Source: Lysinibacillus parviboronicapiens (GTDB lineage Bacteria; Bacillota; Bacilli; Bacillales_A; Planococcaceae). Taken from it: DNA of 64,000 nt. Below, one piece after another: positions 1-8,287 of the stretch. Both the position numbers and the translations under genes were made by a program. How positions within the stretch are numbered: the stretch's first letter is position 1; each line of letters starts with the position of its first letter. Below the pieces are notes generated by a model, which saw nothing but the letters and a program-made list of their open reading frames with translations, was not told where the DNA came from and searched no databases. The stretch is taken from positions 62,001-126,000 of the forward strand of contig NZ_PYWI01000007.1 of NCBI RefSeq assembly GCF_003049575.1, in the 5' to 3' direction.

Positions 1-683
1 GCTACTGGAATATCTTGTGACACTGTAGAAGATTTACTTGCAAATGGAACAATTATTTGCACGTTTACCTCTATATGAATCCCTACCTCCACATAGGCAC
101 TATTAATGCCAAACTCTTGAATGCTTGATGTAACATTGCTATGCACATTGCCAATTACATGAAAACGAATAGGTATTTTAGGTCCTAAATTTCCGAGCAA
201 TGGAATATTTGCAGCTTGCCCAAGCGGTACAAAGAAAACAATGCCGTCACCTTCTTGAATTTTATTAATGTCGTACTCTACGTTTTCTAATTCCGGCAAG
301 TGTGCCAGCTCTCCTTGCTCAGCCTGTTCTAAATACATTTTTACAAGTTCCAAGGTTTCTGCACGGACACGATTAATAATTTCCGTATTAAATTTTGTCG
401 TCACCATTTCAGACGCTCCTGGTGGTAAATCTTCGATAATATCATTGACGTCTAATACATTGGAAGTACGTGAATTGATAGCTTTACTTACAACATAGGA
501 AGCTATTTTATTGGTTTGTACTTCTGCATATTGTAAGTAGGTGGGCATAAGACGTTCATTTAAAAAATACAAAAATAGCAATAAGCATACGATACTACTT
601 ACAATTAGCAAGGTTAAACGATTTAGCGGTAAACCTTTGTTACTATTTGTTCTTAATTTCATTCTTTTTCGAGGGAATAACAA
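1..683 (-). CDS. yunB: Sporulation protein YunB, C-terminus cut by window edge
   Basis: YunB is a sigma-E-type sporulation protein of spore formers. The visible protein has a short basic N-terminus, one membrane segment at about residues 20-40 and a long extracytoplasmic domain ending near IVPFASKSSTVSQDIPVA, which resembles B. subtilis YunB. The frame runs open off position 1, so the C-terminus is missing. The likely start is TTG at 683-681, with an AGGAGGAG ribosome binding site 6-8 nt upstream. An ATG seven codons later (662) has no Shine-Dalgarno sequence. The binding site lies inside a perfect hairpin at 690-723 (see findings). yunB precedes yunD-yunE-yunF here as in B. subtilis, apart from an intervening HD-GYP gene. 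Confidence 0.82.
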   Translation of the reverse strand, partial: MLFPRKRMKLRTNSNKGLPLNRLTLLIVSSIVCLLLFLYFLNERLMPTYLQYAEVQTNKIASYVVSKAINSRTSNVLDVNDIIEDLPPGASEMVTTKFNTEIINRVRAETLELVKMYLEQAEQGELAHLPELENVEYDINKIQEGDGIVFFVPLGQAANIPLLGNLGPKIPIRFHVIGNVHSNVTSSIQEFGINSAYVEVGIHIEVNVQIIVPFASKSSTVSQDIPV

Positions 684-689
684 AAAAAT

Positions 690-723
690 CTCCTCCTGTT
701 CCATAACGTATGAACAGGAGGAG
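690..723 (-). terminator. Terminator of the HD-GYP gene, overlapping the yunB ribosome binding site
   Basis: Two perfect 12-bp arms (690-701 and 712-723) are followed on the minus strand by a run of seven T (688-682). It starts 5 bp past the HD-GYP stop codon. The 3' arm contains the GGAGGAG that serves the yunB TTG start. Confidence 0.85.
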
Positions 724-727
724 AAAA

Positions 728-1837
728 TTATTCAACTTTCGATGGTACTACATAGTCCGTTTCAATACTTGAAATTGTAATCGTTGGGTAGTCCACTAAA
801 TTAATCTCATATGTAGCTGTTAATAATACATTATTTTCTTCAAAAACACGAATCCAAGGCAATGCGGCATTCAATGTATTTTGTTTGGATACAATACCTC
901 TTCTTCCATCTGACAATTTTAAAATTACACCATTTGGATAGTGTACAACTGCCTTTTTTAACGCATTCACAATACGTGCATCATAGATGGTACCGGAGCC
1001 CGCTTCTACAATCGCTAATCCCTGTGATGGGAGCATTTTTTCACGATATACACGATTGGTTGTTACCGCATCAAAAACGTCAGCTACACCGATAATTTTG
1101 GCAAATGGATGAATTTCAAAATCAACTAAGCCACGTGGATAGCCACTTCCATCAATTCGTTCATGATGTTGGAAGGCACAATGTGCAACAAGCAAAGAAA
1201 TAGAGTGTAAATTACGTAACAAATCAAAACCATATCTGGTATGCATTTTCATGATTTCAAACTCTTCATGTGTTAAGCGACCTGGTTTTGTTAAGATGTC
1301 CTTCGGTACCATAAGCTTTCCGACATCATGCAGTAAAGCGCCAATACCAATTAAGCGCAAATCCTCTGCTGAATGTCCTAGCTCTTTTGCAATGGCTATT
1401 GAATAAAGTGTTACTTGAAAGGAGTGTTGGTACAAGTATTCATCGAATAAATAAGCATCTGTTAAAATTGTTAAAATTTCATTATTACCAGTTACAGCTG
1501 ACAGTAGCTCATCCACAATGGATACAATCGCTTTTGATTGCTGATCAAGCACATAAGAGGCATTAACTGCATTTAAACCATCTAATGATTGGAAAGAATC
1601 TTTAATGGTCGAGATTGTTTTATTTCGGACAGCAGGAGGAACGGTTTCCTTTACTTCAATTCCCTCTGAAATTTCGTCGTCAATATATAAATAATGCGTA
1701 TTCAACTGTTGAAGTCTTTGAATAATACGTTCGTTAATGACAACGTCCTTCTTTAAAAGTGGATGACCCGCCTCATTCCAAATGGTTCTTCCTAATACCA
1801 TTCCTTCTTTTAATACTTCGATTGAAATTAATCGCAT
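728..1837 (-). CDS. HD-GYP domain cyclic-di-GMP phosphodiesterase
   Basis: 369 aa, probably a cytoplasmic hydrolase of cyclic-di-GMP. The N-terminal ~110 residues carry no recognised sensor or membrane segment. The C-terminal HD-GYP domain is intact: HD at residues 170-171 (LLHDVGKL), HHE at 224-226 and DGSGYP at 229-234, the signature residues of active members. A GGGGAAG-like site precedes the ATG. It sits between yunB and yunD, a place with no such gene in B. subtilis as I recall it, so it looks like an insertion into a conserved block. It could act on the same second messenger as the PilZ-glycosyltransferase at 22.6-24.4 kb, which is inference. Confidence 0.9.
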   Translation of the reverse strand: MRLISIEVLKEGMVLGRTIWNEAGHPLLKKDVVINERIIQRLQQLNTHYLYIDDEISEGIEVKETVPPAVRNKTISTIKDSFQSLDGLNAVNASYVLDQQSKAIVSIVDELLSAVTGNNEILTILTDAYLFDEYLYQHSFQVTLYSIAIAKELGHSAEDLRLIGIGALLHDVGKLMVPKDILTKPGRLTHEEFEIMKMHTRYGFDLLRNLHSISLLVAHCAFQHHERIDGSGYPRGLVDFEIHPFAKIIGVADVFDAVTTNRVYREKMLPSQGLAIVEAGSGTIYDARIVNALKKAVVHYPNGVILKLSDGRRGIVSKQNTLNAALPWIRVFEENNVLLTATYEINLVDYPTITISSIETDYVVPSKVE

Positions 1838-1875
1838 GACTTCTTCCCCAATCCATTCTTAAAGCTTATTTTTAT

Positions 1876-3243
1876 CTATTGCTTAAAGAACCTTTGCCCA
1901 TAATCTAACATGATGTTTCGTAAAAAATCAGGTAAAATATATTTTTTCTTAGCATATTTAAAGCTTGGATAAAAGTAACCAAAAGTAAACATATCAAGTG
2001 TTACTAATTTATAAATACGGTCGCTATCTGCAATCTTACCATTAACAAGTATTTGTCGATCGTCATTCATTGCAAAACCGTAAAGTAGCATCTTACCAAA
2101 AATAACGCCCCTAAAGCCTAAACCTTTTAGCTCAATATAAGGCCATTCTTCATTTTTCGATTGCACTAAAATTTCTTTTAGTTCTGAAACCGACAATTCA
2201 ATAGTACATAAATTAATTGGATGCGGAAAAATTTTATGCAAATCAAGAGCTGTAACAATTCCTTTTGGAAGGCTATCTAGAAAAATACCGGCATTAAACA
2301 ATGCACCATCTGCACCACTTTTTTCTAAAATGGCCTGTGCAAATAAATGAGATAACTGCGAATAATGGAACCATTCTTTATTATAAGATTTTTCAGTTTT
2401 AAAAATAGGTTTATCTAGTAATCTTGTAGCTTTTTCTTCGAATGAAAACAGTATTTCTTGTTCGTTTTCAACCTCAGGCAAGTCCTTATTATGAATTAAA
2501 GTATCCTTTTTTTCAACAATTTTCCTCGTTTTTTTATCATACTCGACTACAAGATAGCCAGTAAATTGCCCATATTTCCCTCCACCTGTAAGCAGTACAC
2601 CATTCACAAGTTTGCCATTTGGAAATACATGATGTGTGTGTGAACCAAATATCACATCGATGTCGGGACATTCTTCCGCTAAAAGCTCATCTTCAGTAAT
2701 ACCTAAATGAGACAAACAAACAACGATATCTGCTTCTTTGCGAAGTTGAAGAGTTAAACGGATTAATGTACTTCGTGCCTCATCCATCTGCCAATTTAGT
2801 TCCTTATAATAGATTTCAAACATTGCCGTCGCTGCAATAACTGCTATCTTTGTGCCATGTGTGGTCGTTAATACAACATATGGCTTCATCCATGTTGGGT
2901 TATCCCCTAGTGATGCATGGACATTCGCAACTACGACATCAAATGTAGCCTCATCATATAAATGATACAGCTCGTCATGAGACAATGTAATGCCTTCATT
3001 GTTTCCTATAGTCACAACATCATAGCCAGCTTCGTTTAATAATTGAATATTGCCCTGTCCAATTGTTGCCTCTGTATATATGTTTGAGCGATCTAAATGA
3101 TCCCCGACATCAAATAAATAGCTTGTTTCTCCAATAGCCGCAAACTGTGCACGTTTTTCTTTCACATAGCTTTGCATGCGTGGCCAATACTTAAAATGAC
3201 TGTGCAAATCATTCGTGTGAAAAATATGAATTTTTTCAAGCAT
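1876..3243 (-). CDS. yunD: YunD-type bifunctional metallophosphatase / 5'-nucleotidase
   Basis: 455 aa. The N-terminal calcineurin-like metallophosphoesterase domain shows HTNDLHSH (residues 9-16), a GD motif in DVGDHLDR, GNNEG in place of the more common GNHE, and GSHTHH. The C-terminal half is the 5'-nucleotidase substrate domain. No signal peptide is visible, so it is probably cytoplasmic, acting on nucleotides or sugar-nucleotides. The exact substrate cannot be read from sequence. A GAGGTGG ribosome binding site precedes the ATG. It lies 16 bp downstream of yunE in the order yunF-yunE-yunD, as in B. subtilis, and probably shares their transcript. Confidence 0.85.
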   Translation of the reverse strand: MLEKIHIFHTNDLHSHFKYWPRMQSYVKEKRAQFAAIGETSYLFDVGDHLDRSNIYTEATIGQGNIQLLNEAGYDVVTIGNNEGITLSHDELYHLYDEATFDVVVANVHASLGDNPTWMKPYVVLTTTHGTKIAVIAATAMFEIYYKELNWQMDEARSTLIRLTLQLRKEADIVVCLSHLGITEDELLAEECPDIDVIFGSHTHHVFPNGKLVNGVLLTGGGKYGQFTGYLVVEYDKKTRKIVEKKDTLIHNKDLPEVENEQEILFSFEEKATRLLDKPIFKTEKSYNKEWFHYSQLSHLFAQAILEKSGADGALFNAGIFLDSLPKGIVTALDLHKIFPHPINLCTIELSVSELKEILVQSKNEEWPYIELKGLGFRGVIFGKMLLYGFAMNDDRQILVNGKIADSDRIYKLVTLDMFTFGYFYPSFKYAKKKYILPDFLRNIMLDYGQRFFKQ

Positions 3244-3259
3244 TCAAGCCACCTCTTTT

Positions 3260-4081
3260 TTATAATAACCCATCAATTATTGAGCGAATTCCTAATAATA
3301 ATAAAATAATTCGAAGTGCTAGCACAAGCGTATCTGATTTAATTCTTTTGTTTAATGCTGCACCAAGTTTTGCACCAATATATGCTCCTGGAATAACAGG
3401 TATCGTATACAGCCATGGGACATGTCCTAAATAAATATGACTAGCTGAACTAACTATTGACGATAAAAACACCATGAACATTGACGTCGCCACCGCCACA
3501 TGTGGTGGAAATAAAAATAAAATAATCATGGCCGGTACAATCATTGAGCCACCACCGATGCCAAATAATCCTGAGGCAAAGCCAATTGCAAATGTGATTG
3601 TCACTGCAAACCAAATTGGATAACCGTAAACATATGTTTTACCAGATGCATCTGTAAATTGTTGTTTCATGCCATTTTTCACAAACCATTGAACTGGTTT
3701 CAGTTTGTCACGTACAAGTAATATTGTCGCCAAAATAATAAGAAGAATGCCAAAATATAAGTTAAAGGAAGGCAAATCCAGGCCTTTGTTGACCCATGCG
3801 CCTAGCATGGTACCGGGTATACTACCTATAAAAAAAATAAATCCACTTTTATAATCAACCGTTTTGGATTTCATATAACTCAGTGTTGAAGCAAGACCTG
3901 TGAATATCATCATCACAACAGATAAGCCAACCACTTTCTGCGGTGTTAACTCCGGAATCATACCTAGATTTAACCCTATAAATAATGTTGCTGGCACTAA
4001 TATAATACCGCCACCCAGCCCAACAAGAGAGCCGATTAACCCTGAAAGTATGGCAATAAAAACTAAAAGCAAAAATTCCAT
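3260..4081 (-). CDS. yunE: TauE/SafE family membrane transporter YunE
   Basis: 273 aa, hydrophobic throughout, with about eight predicted membrane segments and two glycine-rich repeats (GLGGGIILVPA near residue 22 and GIGGGSMIVPA near residue 174). This internal duplication is the hallmark of the TauE/SafE (DUF81) family, whose members export sulfite, sulfoacetate or other anions. The substrate here is unknown. The ATG overlaps the stop codon of yunF as TAATG, so translation is probably coupled. Confidence 0.88.
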   Translation of the reverse strand: MEFLLLVFIAILSGLIGSLVGLGGGIILVPATLFIGLNLGMIPELTPQKVVGLSVVMMIFTGLASTLSYMKSKTVDYKSGFIFFIGSIPGTMLGAWVNKGLDLPSFNLYFGILLIILATILLVRDKLKPVQWFVKNGMKQQFTDASGKTYVYGYPIWFAVTITFAIGFASGLFGIGGGSMIVPAMIILFLFPPHVAVATSMFMVFLSSIVSSASHIYLGHVPWLYTIPVIPGAYIGAKLGAALNKRIKSDTLVLALRIILLLLGIRSIIDGLL

Positions 4082-4938
4082 TATAGTTCCCCTTCAAACA
4101 TATTTAATTGTTTCGGTGCCAAACCAATATCCTTAATTGCTAAGATTTCTTGTAATTGTTTTGCATTTTTTGCAGCATGTTGACCAGAATTGTTATTAAA
4201 TAACACAAACAGCTCCTGCACCTGTGCTTGTAGGCTTTTAATATCTTGCCCCAGTTGCTGTAGTTCTTCCTGATTATAATCGTATAAAAAACGAACCTTG
4301 CGCCAATTTTCTGTATTGCCTGTATTGCGCCAGCCATGAATATTTCGCCCATGTATGCGTACAAGCGCTTTATTGGCGGTCGCTTCTGGATAAAATGGCA
4401 CTGAGCCTACACCAGCCTGTGGTTCATCACAAATCGTATGAATAAACTGATGCTCTCGTAAAAAGTCTATTGTTTGCTGCACTACTTTGTCTGCGTACCA
4501 AGTCTGATTACGAAATTCAATTGCCACCTCAAAGTCCTTCAATTGCTGCCTAATATACAATAAATATTGTACATTTTTAGCCTGACAATCAAACCATGGT
4601 GGGAACTGTGCTAAAATCATCGCTAATTTACCATGACGTTTAAACTCATTCGTACATGCAATAAATGCATTAAACATATCATTTTTCGATTCAAATGGAA
4701 TGTCTCCACGTAAATGCCCTGTCATGCCCTGATAGGCTTTTACAACAAAAGAGAAATGTTCTGGTGTATTTTCACACCATTTACGTACATTTTCTATAGA
4801 CGGAATCGCATAAAAAGAAGTATCTACTTCTACCGTCAGAAAATGCCCCGTGTAATCGAATAGTTTTTCCTTTGAGGCAGTCACTCCACTATACAGTGAA
4901 GGATGATCGCCCCAGCCTGTTAATCCAACTCGAATCAT
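4081..4938 (-). CDS. yunF: DUF72 family protein YunF
   Basis: 285 aa. A DUF72 (YecE-like) TIM-barrel protein with the family N-terminus MIRVGLTGWGDHPSLY, the VEVDTSFYAIP strand, and conserved FRNQTW and NNNSG segments. No biochemical activity is firmly known for the family. The ATG at 4938 is preferred over an in-frame ATG 22 codons upstream because GGAGG lies 8 nt before it and the family begins there. It is first in a probable yunF-yunE-yunD transcript and diverges from the two-component genes. Confidence 0.88.
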   Translation of the reverse strand: MIRVGLTGWGDHPSLYSGVTASKEKLFDYTGHFLTVEVDTSFYAIPSIENVRKWCENTPEHFSFVVKAYQGMTGHLRGDIPFESKNDMFNAFIACTNEFKRHGKLAMILAQFPPWFDCQAKNVQYLLYIRQQLKDFEVAIEFRNQTWYADKVVQQTIDFLREHQFIHTICDEPQAGVGSVPFYPEATANKALVRIHGRNIHGWRNTGNTENWRKVRFLYDYNQEELQQLGQDIKSLQAQVQELFVLFNNNSGQHAAKNAKQLQEILAIKDIGLAPKQLNMFEGEL

Positions 4939-5079
4939 GTGACTCCCTCCTCTATGTACATTATCATAGCACACACTTTCTGACTGCGAATGACCGTACA
5001 GCAAAAATGCGACTAAAGCTGAGTAGCGTTAGTCACATGTATTCTGGAGTCTTTATATTATTACTATATATAACACATC

Positions 5080-5111
5080 TTCACATAAACTACAGATTGC
5101 AAGGTTATAAT
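5080..5111 (+). promoter_or_regulatory. Probable sigma-A promoter of the two-component operon
   Basis: A consensus TATAAT (5106-5111) sits 20 bp before the regulator's ATG, with a GAGGTG ribosome binding site at 5120-5125. A -35 element is weak (TTCACA at 5080, or CACATA at 5082 with 18-bp spacing). Confidence 0.4.
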
Positions 5112-5130
5112 GTCTTCATGAGGTGATGTA

Positions 5131-5796
5131 ATGATGAACTATCAAATTCTTGTAGTAGAAGATGACCAAGAAATACAAGAATTAATTACACAGTTTTTAA
5201 TGACACAAAAATATACGATTGAAGTGGCATCAGATGGTTTAGAAGGGATGAAACGCTTTAATGCGCAATCCTTTGATTTAATTCTATTAGATGTAATGAT
5301 GCCTAACCTGAATGGCTTTGAAGTAGCTAAAATGATTAGAAGTCAGTCAAATGTACCGATTATTATGCTAACTGCCTTAGAGGAAGAGCAAGATCAAATG
5401 CAAGGCTTTGATGTCGGAATCGATGATTATATAACGAAGCCCTTTTCCTTTCATGTTTTGATGAGGCGAGTCGAGGCTGTCTTGAGAAGAAGTTGTCATC
5501 AAAATACTGGAAATCAATTAAATTTTAATGAAATACGTGTCGATTGTGACGCCTATAAAGTATATGTTAATGATATTGAAATACCATTAACGACAAAGGA
5601 GTTTGAAATTTTGCAACTGCTACTTCAAAATAAGCAAAAAGTAATCACAAGAGAAATCATCGTAGAAAAAGTTTGGGGATACGATTATTCTGGTGAAACA
5701 CGCATGATTGATACGCATATAAAAAATATACGGAAGAAATTAGATGTTCCCTGTATTAAAACCGTAAAGGGTATTGGTTATAAAATCGATGAATAG
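5131..5796 (+). CDS. OmpR-family response regulator
   Basis: 221 aa. The receiver domain has the acidic pair at residues 11-12 (VVEDD), phospho-acceptor Asp54 (LILLDVMMP) and a conserved Lys near 104 (ITKPF). The C-terminal half is an OmpR/PhoB winged helix (TTKEFEILQLL, then DTHIKNIRKKL). All phosphotransfer residues are present, so it should be an active DNA-binding regulator. A second ATG follows the first directly and either could be used. It overlaps the histidine kinase gene by 8 bp, indicating one operon. Its targets are unknown; the ABC exporter at 8.3-10.4 kb is an obvious neighbouring candidate. Confidence 0.92.
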   Translation: MMNYQILVVEDDQEIQELITQFLMTQKYTIEVASDGLEGMKRFNAQSFDLILLDVMMPNLNGFEVAKMIRSQSNVPIIMLTALEEEQDQMQGFDVGIDDYITKPFSFHVLMRRVEAVLRRSCHQNTGNQLNFNEIRVDCDAYKVYVNDIEIPLTTKEFEILQLLLQNKQKVITREIIVEKVWGYDYSGETRMIDTHIKNIRKKLDVPCIKTVKGIGYKIDE

Positions 5797-7258
5797 TATA
5801 CTAAAACTTCTGAGGATGAAGAGGATTACCTATAAACTCTTTATCATAACCTCTCTCATCTTGTTAGCTTTTGCTGTCATGATTTATCTAACTCTATACT
5901 TCTTTCTTCCAACATTTCATGAGCAATATAAAACAAATCAGCTTCAATCAGGCATAGAAGAAATCATCTCTAAATCTAAGAATCTTACATTTAGAGATGC
6001 TATCCCACTCTTTGATGAATACGCAAAACAAAATAATGCCTTCATCTACCTTCAAAATAACGAAGAAACAATTGTTTATTCGCCTTCTTTCTTTGTTCAG
6101 GGTGGTACTCAATCAAAAGTGATTGCTAAAACGTCTCCAGTAAAGAATCCCGATATTACTGGTAATTCATATAATGCTACCATGCCGATTCAATTCAAAG
6201 ATGGTAATTTAGTGCTAGTTGTGTTTGCAACTTTTCAACCTATTGGTGAAGCATCACAGGTCTTAGTACGTTTCCTTCCTTATATAAGTATCATTGTCTT
6301 TGTAATTGGTCTAGGAAGTGCTTATTTTTATTCCAGGTTCATAACAAAACCACTTATCTATATTAATGAGGGCGCACAAAAGCTGGCAAACTTGGATTTT
6401 TCAAAAGAAATCCAACTTCATTCCACGGATGAATTAGGGGAACTATCTAATAGCCTGAATGATATGTCAAAAAATTTACAACAAACCATGCTTGATTTAC
6501 AAAAGGCCAATGAACAATTAAAAAGTGATATTGAAAAAGAGCGAGAAATCGAAATAAAACGCAGAGAATTTTTTGCAACGGTTGCCCATGAACTAAAAAC
6601 ACCGCTCACTGTTATGAAGGGTTACTTAGAAGGGATGATTTATAATATTGGCCCTTATAAAAATCGTGACCAATATTTAGAAAAAAATCATAAAATTATT
6701 GAAGAAATGGAGCTGCTAGTCCGCGAAATATTAAGTATGTCAAAACTAGAACAAGATACCTTTAAACTGAAATTGGGCGAAGTAAAACTTTTAGAATTGA
6801 TTGATACATTGACAAAAGATCTCGGGTTTTTTGCTTCTCAAAAAAATATTACTATCATAAAACAAATTGCTCCTCACCTCTCAGTACGTACAGATTGTGA
6901 TTTATTAGAAAAAGCCTTAAAAAACATTATTCATAATGCCATTATGTATTCCCCACAAGGAGAGTCAGTTTATATAGAGTTAACTGAGCACCCAAATCAA
7001 AATACTATCGAAATACAAGTTATCAATACAGGTGTCAAAATTAAAGAACAGGATATACAACAGATATTCGAACCATTTTATCGAATCGAAAAATCAAGAA
7101 ACCGCAATACTGGCGGAAGTGGCCTCGGACTCTATATTGTACGGCAAATTTTTGATTCCCTTGCTATCACCTATTCTATGAATAATACCGATCAAGGCAT
7201 ACAATTTTCGATGACCATCCCTTTGTCCATTAAAGAAAGGATTACTGTTGATAAATGA
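5789..7258 (+). CDS. Membrane sensor histidine kinase
   Basis: 489 aa. Membrane segment at about residues 14-36, an extracytoplasmic sensor loop of about 125 residues, and a second membrane segment near 165-187. Then come a HAMP linker, a dimerisation helix with phospho-accepting His267 (AHELKTPL) and an HATPase domain with IIHNAIMYS (N box) and GGSGLGLYI (G2 box). The ATG at 5789 inside the regulator's last codons is preferred to an upstream in-frame TTG. It is the cognate partner of the preceding regulator. The signal is unknown; similar kinases beside MacB/FtsX exporters often sense cell-envelope-active peptides. Confidence 0.92.
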   Translation: MNSILKLLRMKRITYKLFIITSLILLAFAVMIYLTLYFFLPTFHEQYKTNQLQSGIEEIISKSKNLTFRDAIPLFDEYAKQNNAFIYLQNNEETIVYSPSFFVQGGTQSKVIAKTSPVKNPDITGNSYNATMPIQFKDGNLVLVVFATFQPIGEASQVLVRFLPYISIIVFVIGLGSAYFYSRFITKPLIYINEGAQKLANLDFSKEIQLHSTDELGELSNSLNDMSKNLQQTMLDLQKANEQLKSDIEKEREIEIKRREFFATVAHELKTPLTVMKGYLEGMIYNIGPYKNRDQYLEKNHKIIEEMELLVREILSMSKLEQDTFKLKLGEVKLLELIDTLTKDLGFFASQKNITIIKQIAPHLSVRTDCDLLEKALKNIIHNAIMYSPQGESVYIELTEHPNQNTIEIQVINTGVKIKEQDIQQIFEPFYRIEKSRNRNTGGSGLGLYIVRQIFDSLAITYSMNNTDQGIQFSMTIPLSIKERITVDK

Positions 7259-7299
7259 CTCGCAACAAAACATAGAAAAAATAAGTATTGTGTACTAAC

Positions 7300-7385
7300 T
7301 AGCCTCCTCCTCACTTTCGTGTCGTGCGGGGTCTAGTTAGTTCTTGCTTCTGCAGGAGTCCCGCAGCTTTTTCCTCTCTCTTCAG
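7300..7385 (-). repeat. Degenerate fragment of the palindromic intergenic element, reverse orientation
   Basis: Read on the minus strand, this stretch contains GCGGGACTCCTGC, then GACCCCGCAC, then GAAAGTGAGGAGG. It is the same order of blocks as in the copy at 7497-7662, but in the opposite direction. It is degraded and codes for nothing visible. Confidence 0.5.
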
Positions 7386-7496
7386 AATCAAACTGCGTTG
7401 TCCGGTTGAGGTCGAACAAACTTAAAGAATGAACACACTCAACTTGGCATAAATACGTATAATCAAGCCGTTCCACAAGACCACTTAAGTACACTA

Positions 7497-7662
7497 GTTG
7501 ATTGGAGCGCAGGCGGTGAGTGTGCTGATGGCACTCGCTTTTCGCTTCAGATCAAAACTTTCTGCGAAGAATAGCATGAGCGAGAAGGCCCCGCACAAGC
7601 GTAGCGACGAGGAGACTGAAACCATGCCCGCGAAAAGCGTCCACCGTAGCGGGAATCTACGG
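7497..7662 (+). repeat. Palindromic intergenic element, degenerate copy
   Basis: It begins GTTGATTGGAGCG, contains GGCCCCGCACAAGCG and CGACGAGGAG, and ends near CGCGAAAAGCGTCC. These blocks match, from memory, a ~120-170 bp GC-rich palindromic element common between genes in Bacillales. It is far more GC-rich than its surroundings. Related copies in this window lie at 7300-7385, 48516-48626 and 60795-60917. No open frame of credible length is present. Confidence 0.6.
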
Positions 7663-7696
7663 GTTCATATAAATACTTCTATTTAAAAAGAAAATA

Positions 7697-7738
7697 AGTC
7701 TGTAAACAAACTCTATTTTTTGAGTGTGTCTACAGACT
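7697..7738. terminator. Bidirectional terminator-like hairpin
   Basis: A 17-bp stem with two mismatches pairs 7697-7713 with 7722-7738. A-rich sequence lies on the left and a T-run (ACTATTTTTTATT) on the right. It lies between the histidine kinase (plus) and the small repeat protein (minus). Confidence 0.7.
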
Positions 7739-7798
7739 GAACTATTTTTTATTAATAGTTGGTGCTCGACAACAATTTATTAAACTGATCTATATAGA

Positions 7799-8158
7799 TC
7801 AGTTAGGAGACGCTGCTCCTGAAATAGTGCCATCTTGGTTTGGAGCGTCATTTCCCCGTTGTTCTGGTGACATTTCTCTTTGATTTGAAGAATACTCATC
7901 CCACTGTTCTGGTATCATTTTTTGATTTAGGTCATATTCTCCCCATTGCTCTGGCCTCATTTCTTCTGGAATTGGACTATACTCCTCAAACTGTTCAGGT
8001 TTCATCTCTCCTGGATTTTGTATCCTATTATCTTGCTGCATATTTGTTTCGCTAAGATTAGATTCTTCACTCCCATTTAAATTCACCAAATTCGTTAAAG
8101 AACCAATTACTATCCCCATAGACACTAAGCCAATGGAAAATGCTAGTTTTCCCCACAT
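7799..8158 (-). CDS. Small membrane-anchored protein with four PEQ-type repeats
   Basis: 119 aa, no family recognised. The N-terminus holds one hydrophobic segment (about residues 4-24), either a signal anchor or an uncleaved signal peptide without a lipobox Cys. The rest is acidic, Asn/Gln/Glu-rich and built of four imperfect ~15-residue repeats: MKPEQFEEY, MRPEQWGEY, MIPEQWDEY and MSPEQRGND. GGAGAG precedes the ATG by about 6 nt. It lies downstream of the ABC exporter genes on the same strand, separated by a strong terminator, so it is probably transcribed separately. The composition suggests an extracytoplasmic, largely unstructured tail, possibly a metal or peptide binder; the function is unknown. 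Confidence 0.7.
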   Translation of the reverse strand: MWGKLAFSIGLVSMGIVIGSLTNLVNLNGSEESNLSETNMQQDNRIQNPGEMKPEQFEEYSPIPEEMRPEQWGEYDLNQKMIPEQWDEYSSNQREMSPEQRGNDAPNQDGTISGAASPN

Positions 8159-8237
8159 TGTTAACTCTCCTTTTTAAATTTTCTAGATTATCAAAAATTG
8201 TTTATATCGATTGGTTAGTTGGCCGCTAGTATATTTT

Positions 8238-8273
8238 AAAACCTTTATCAAAACGAGTTTTGATAAAGGTTTT
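8238..8273. terminator. Strong bidirectional terminator
   Basis: A perfect inverted repeat pairs 8238-8253 with 8258-8273, with A-rich and T-rich flanks. It lies 15 bp past the stop codon of the ABC ATPase and just upstream of the small repeat protein. Confidence 0.88.
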
Positions 8274-8287
8274 ATTATTAATTTTCC

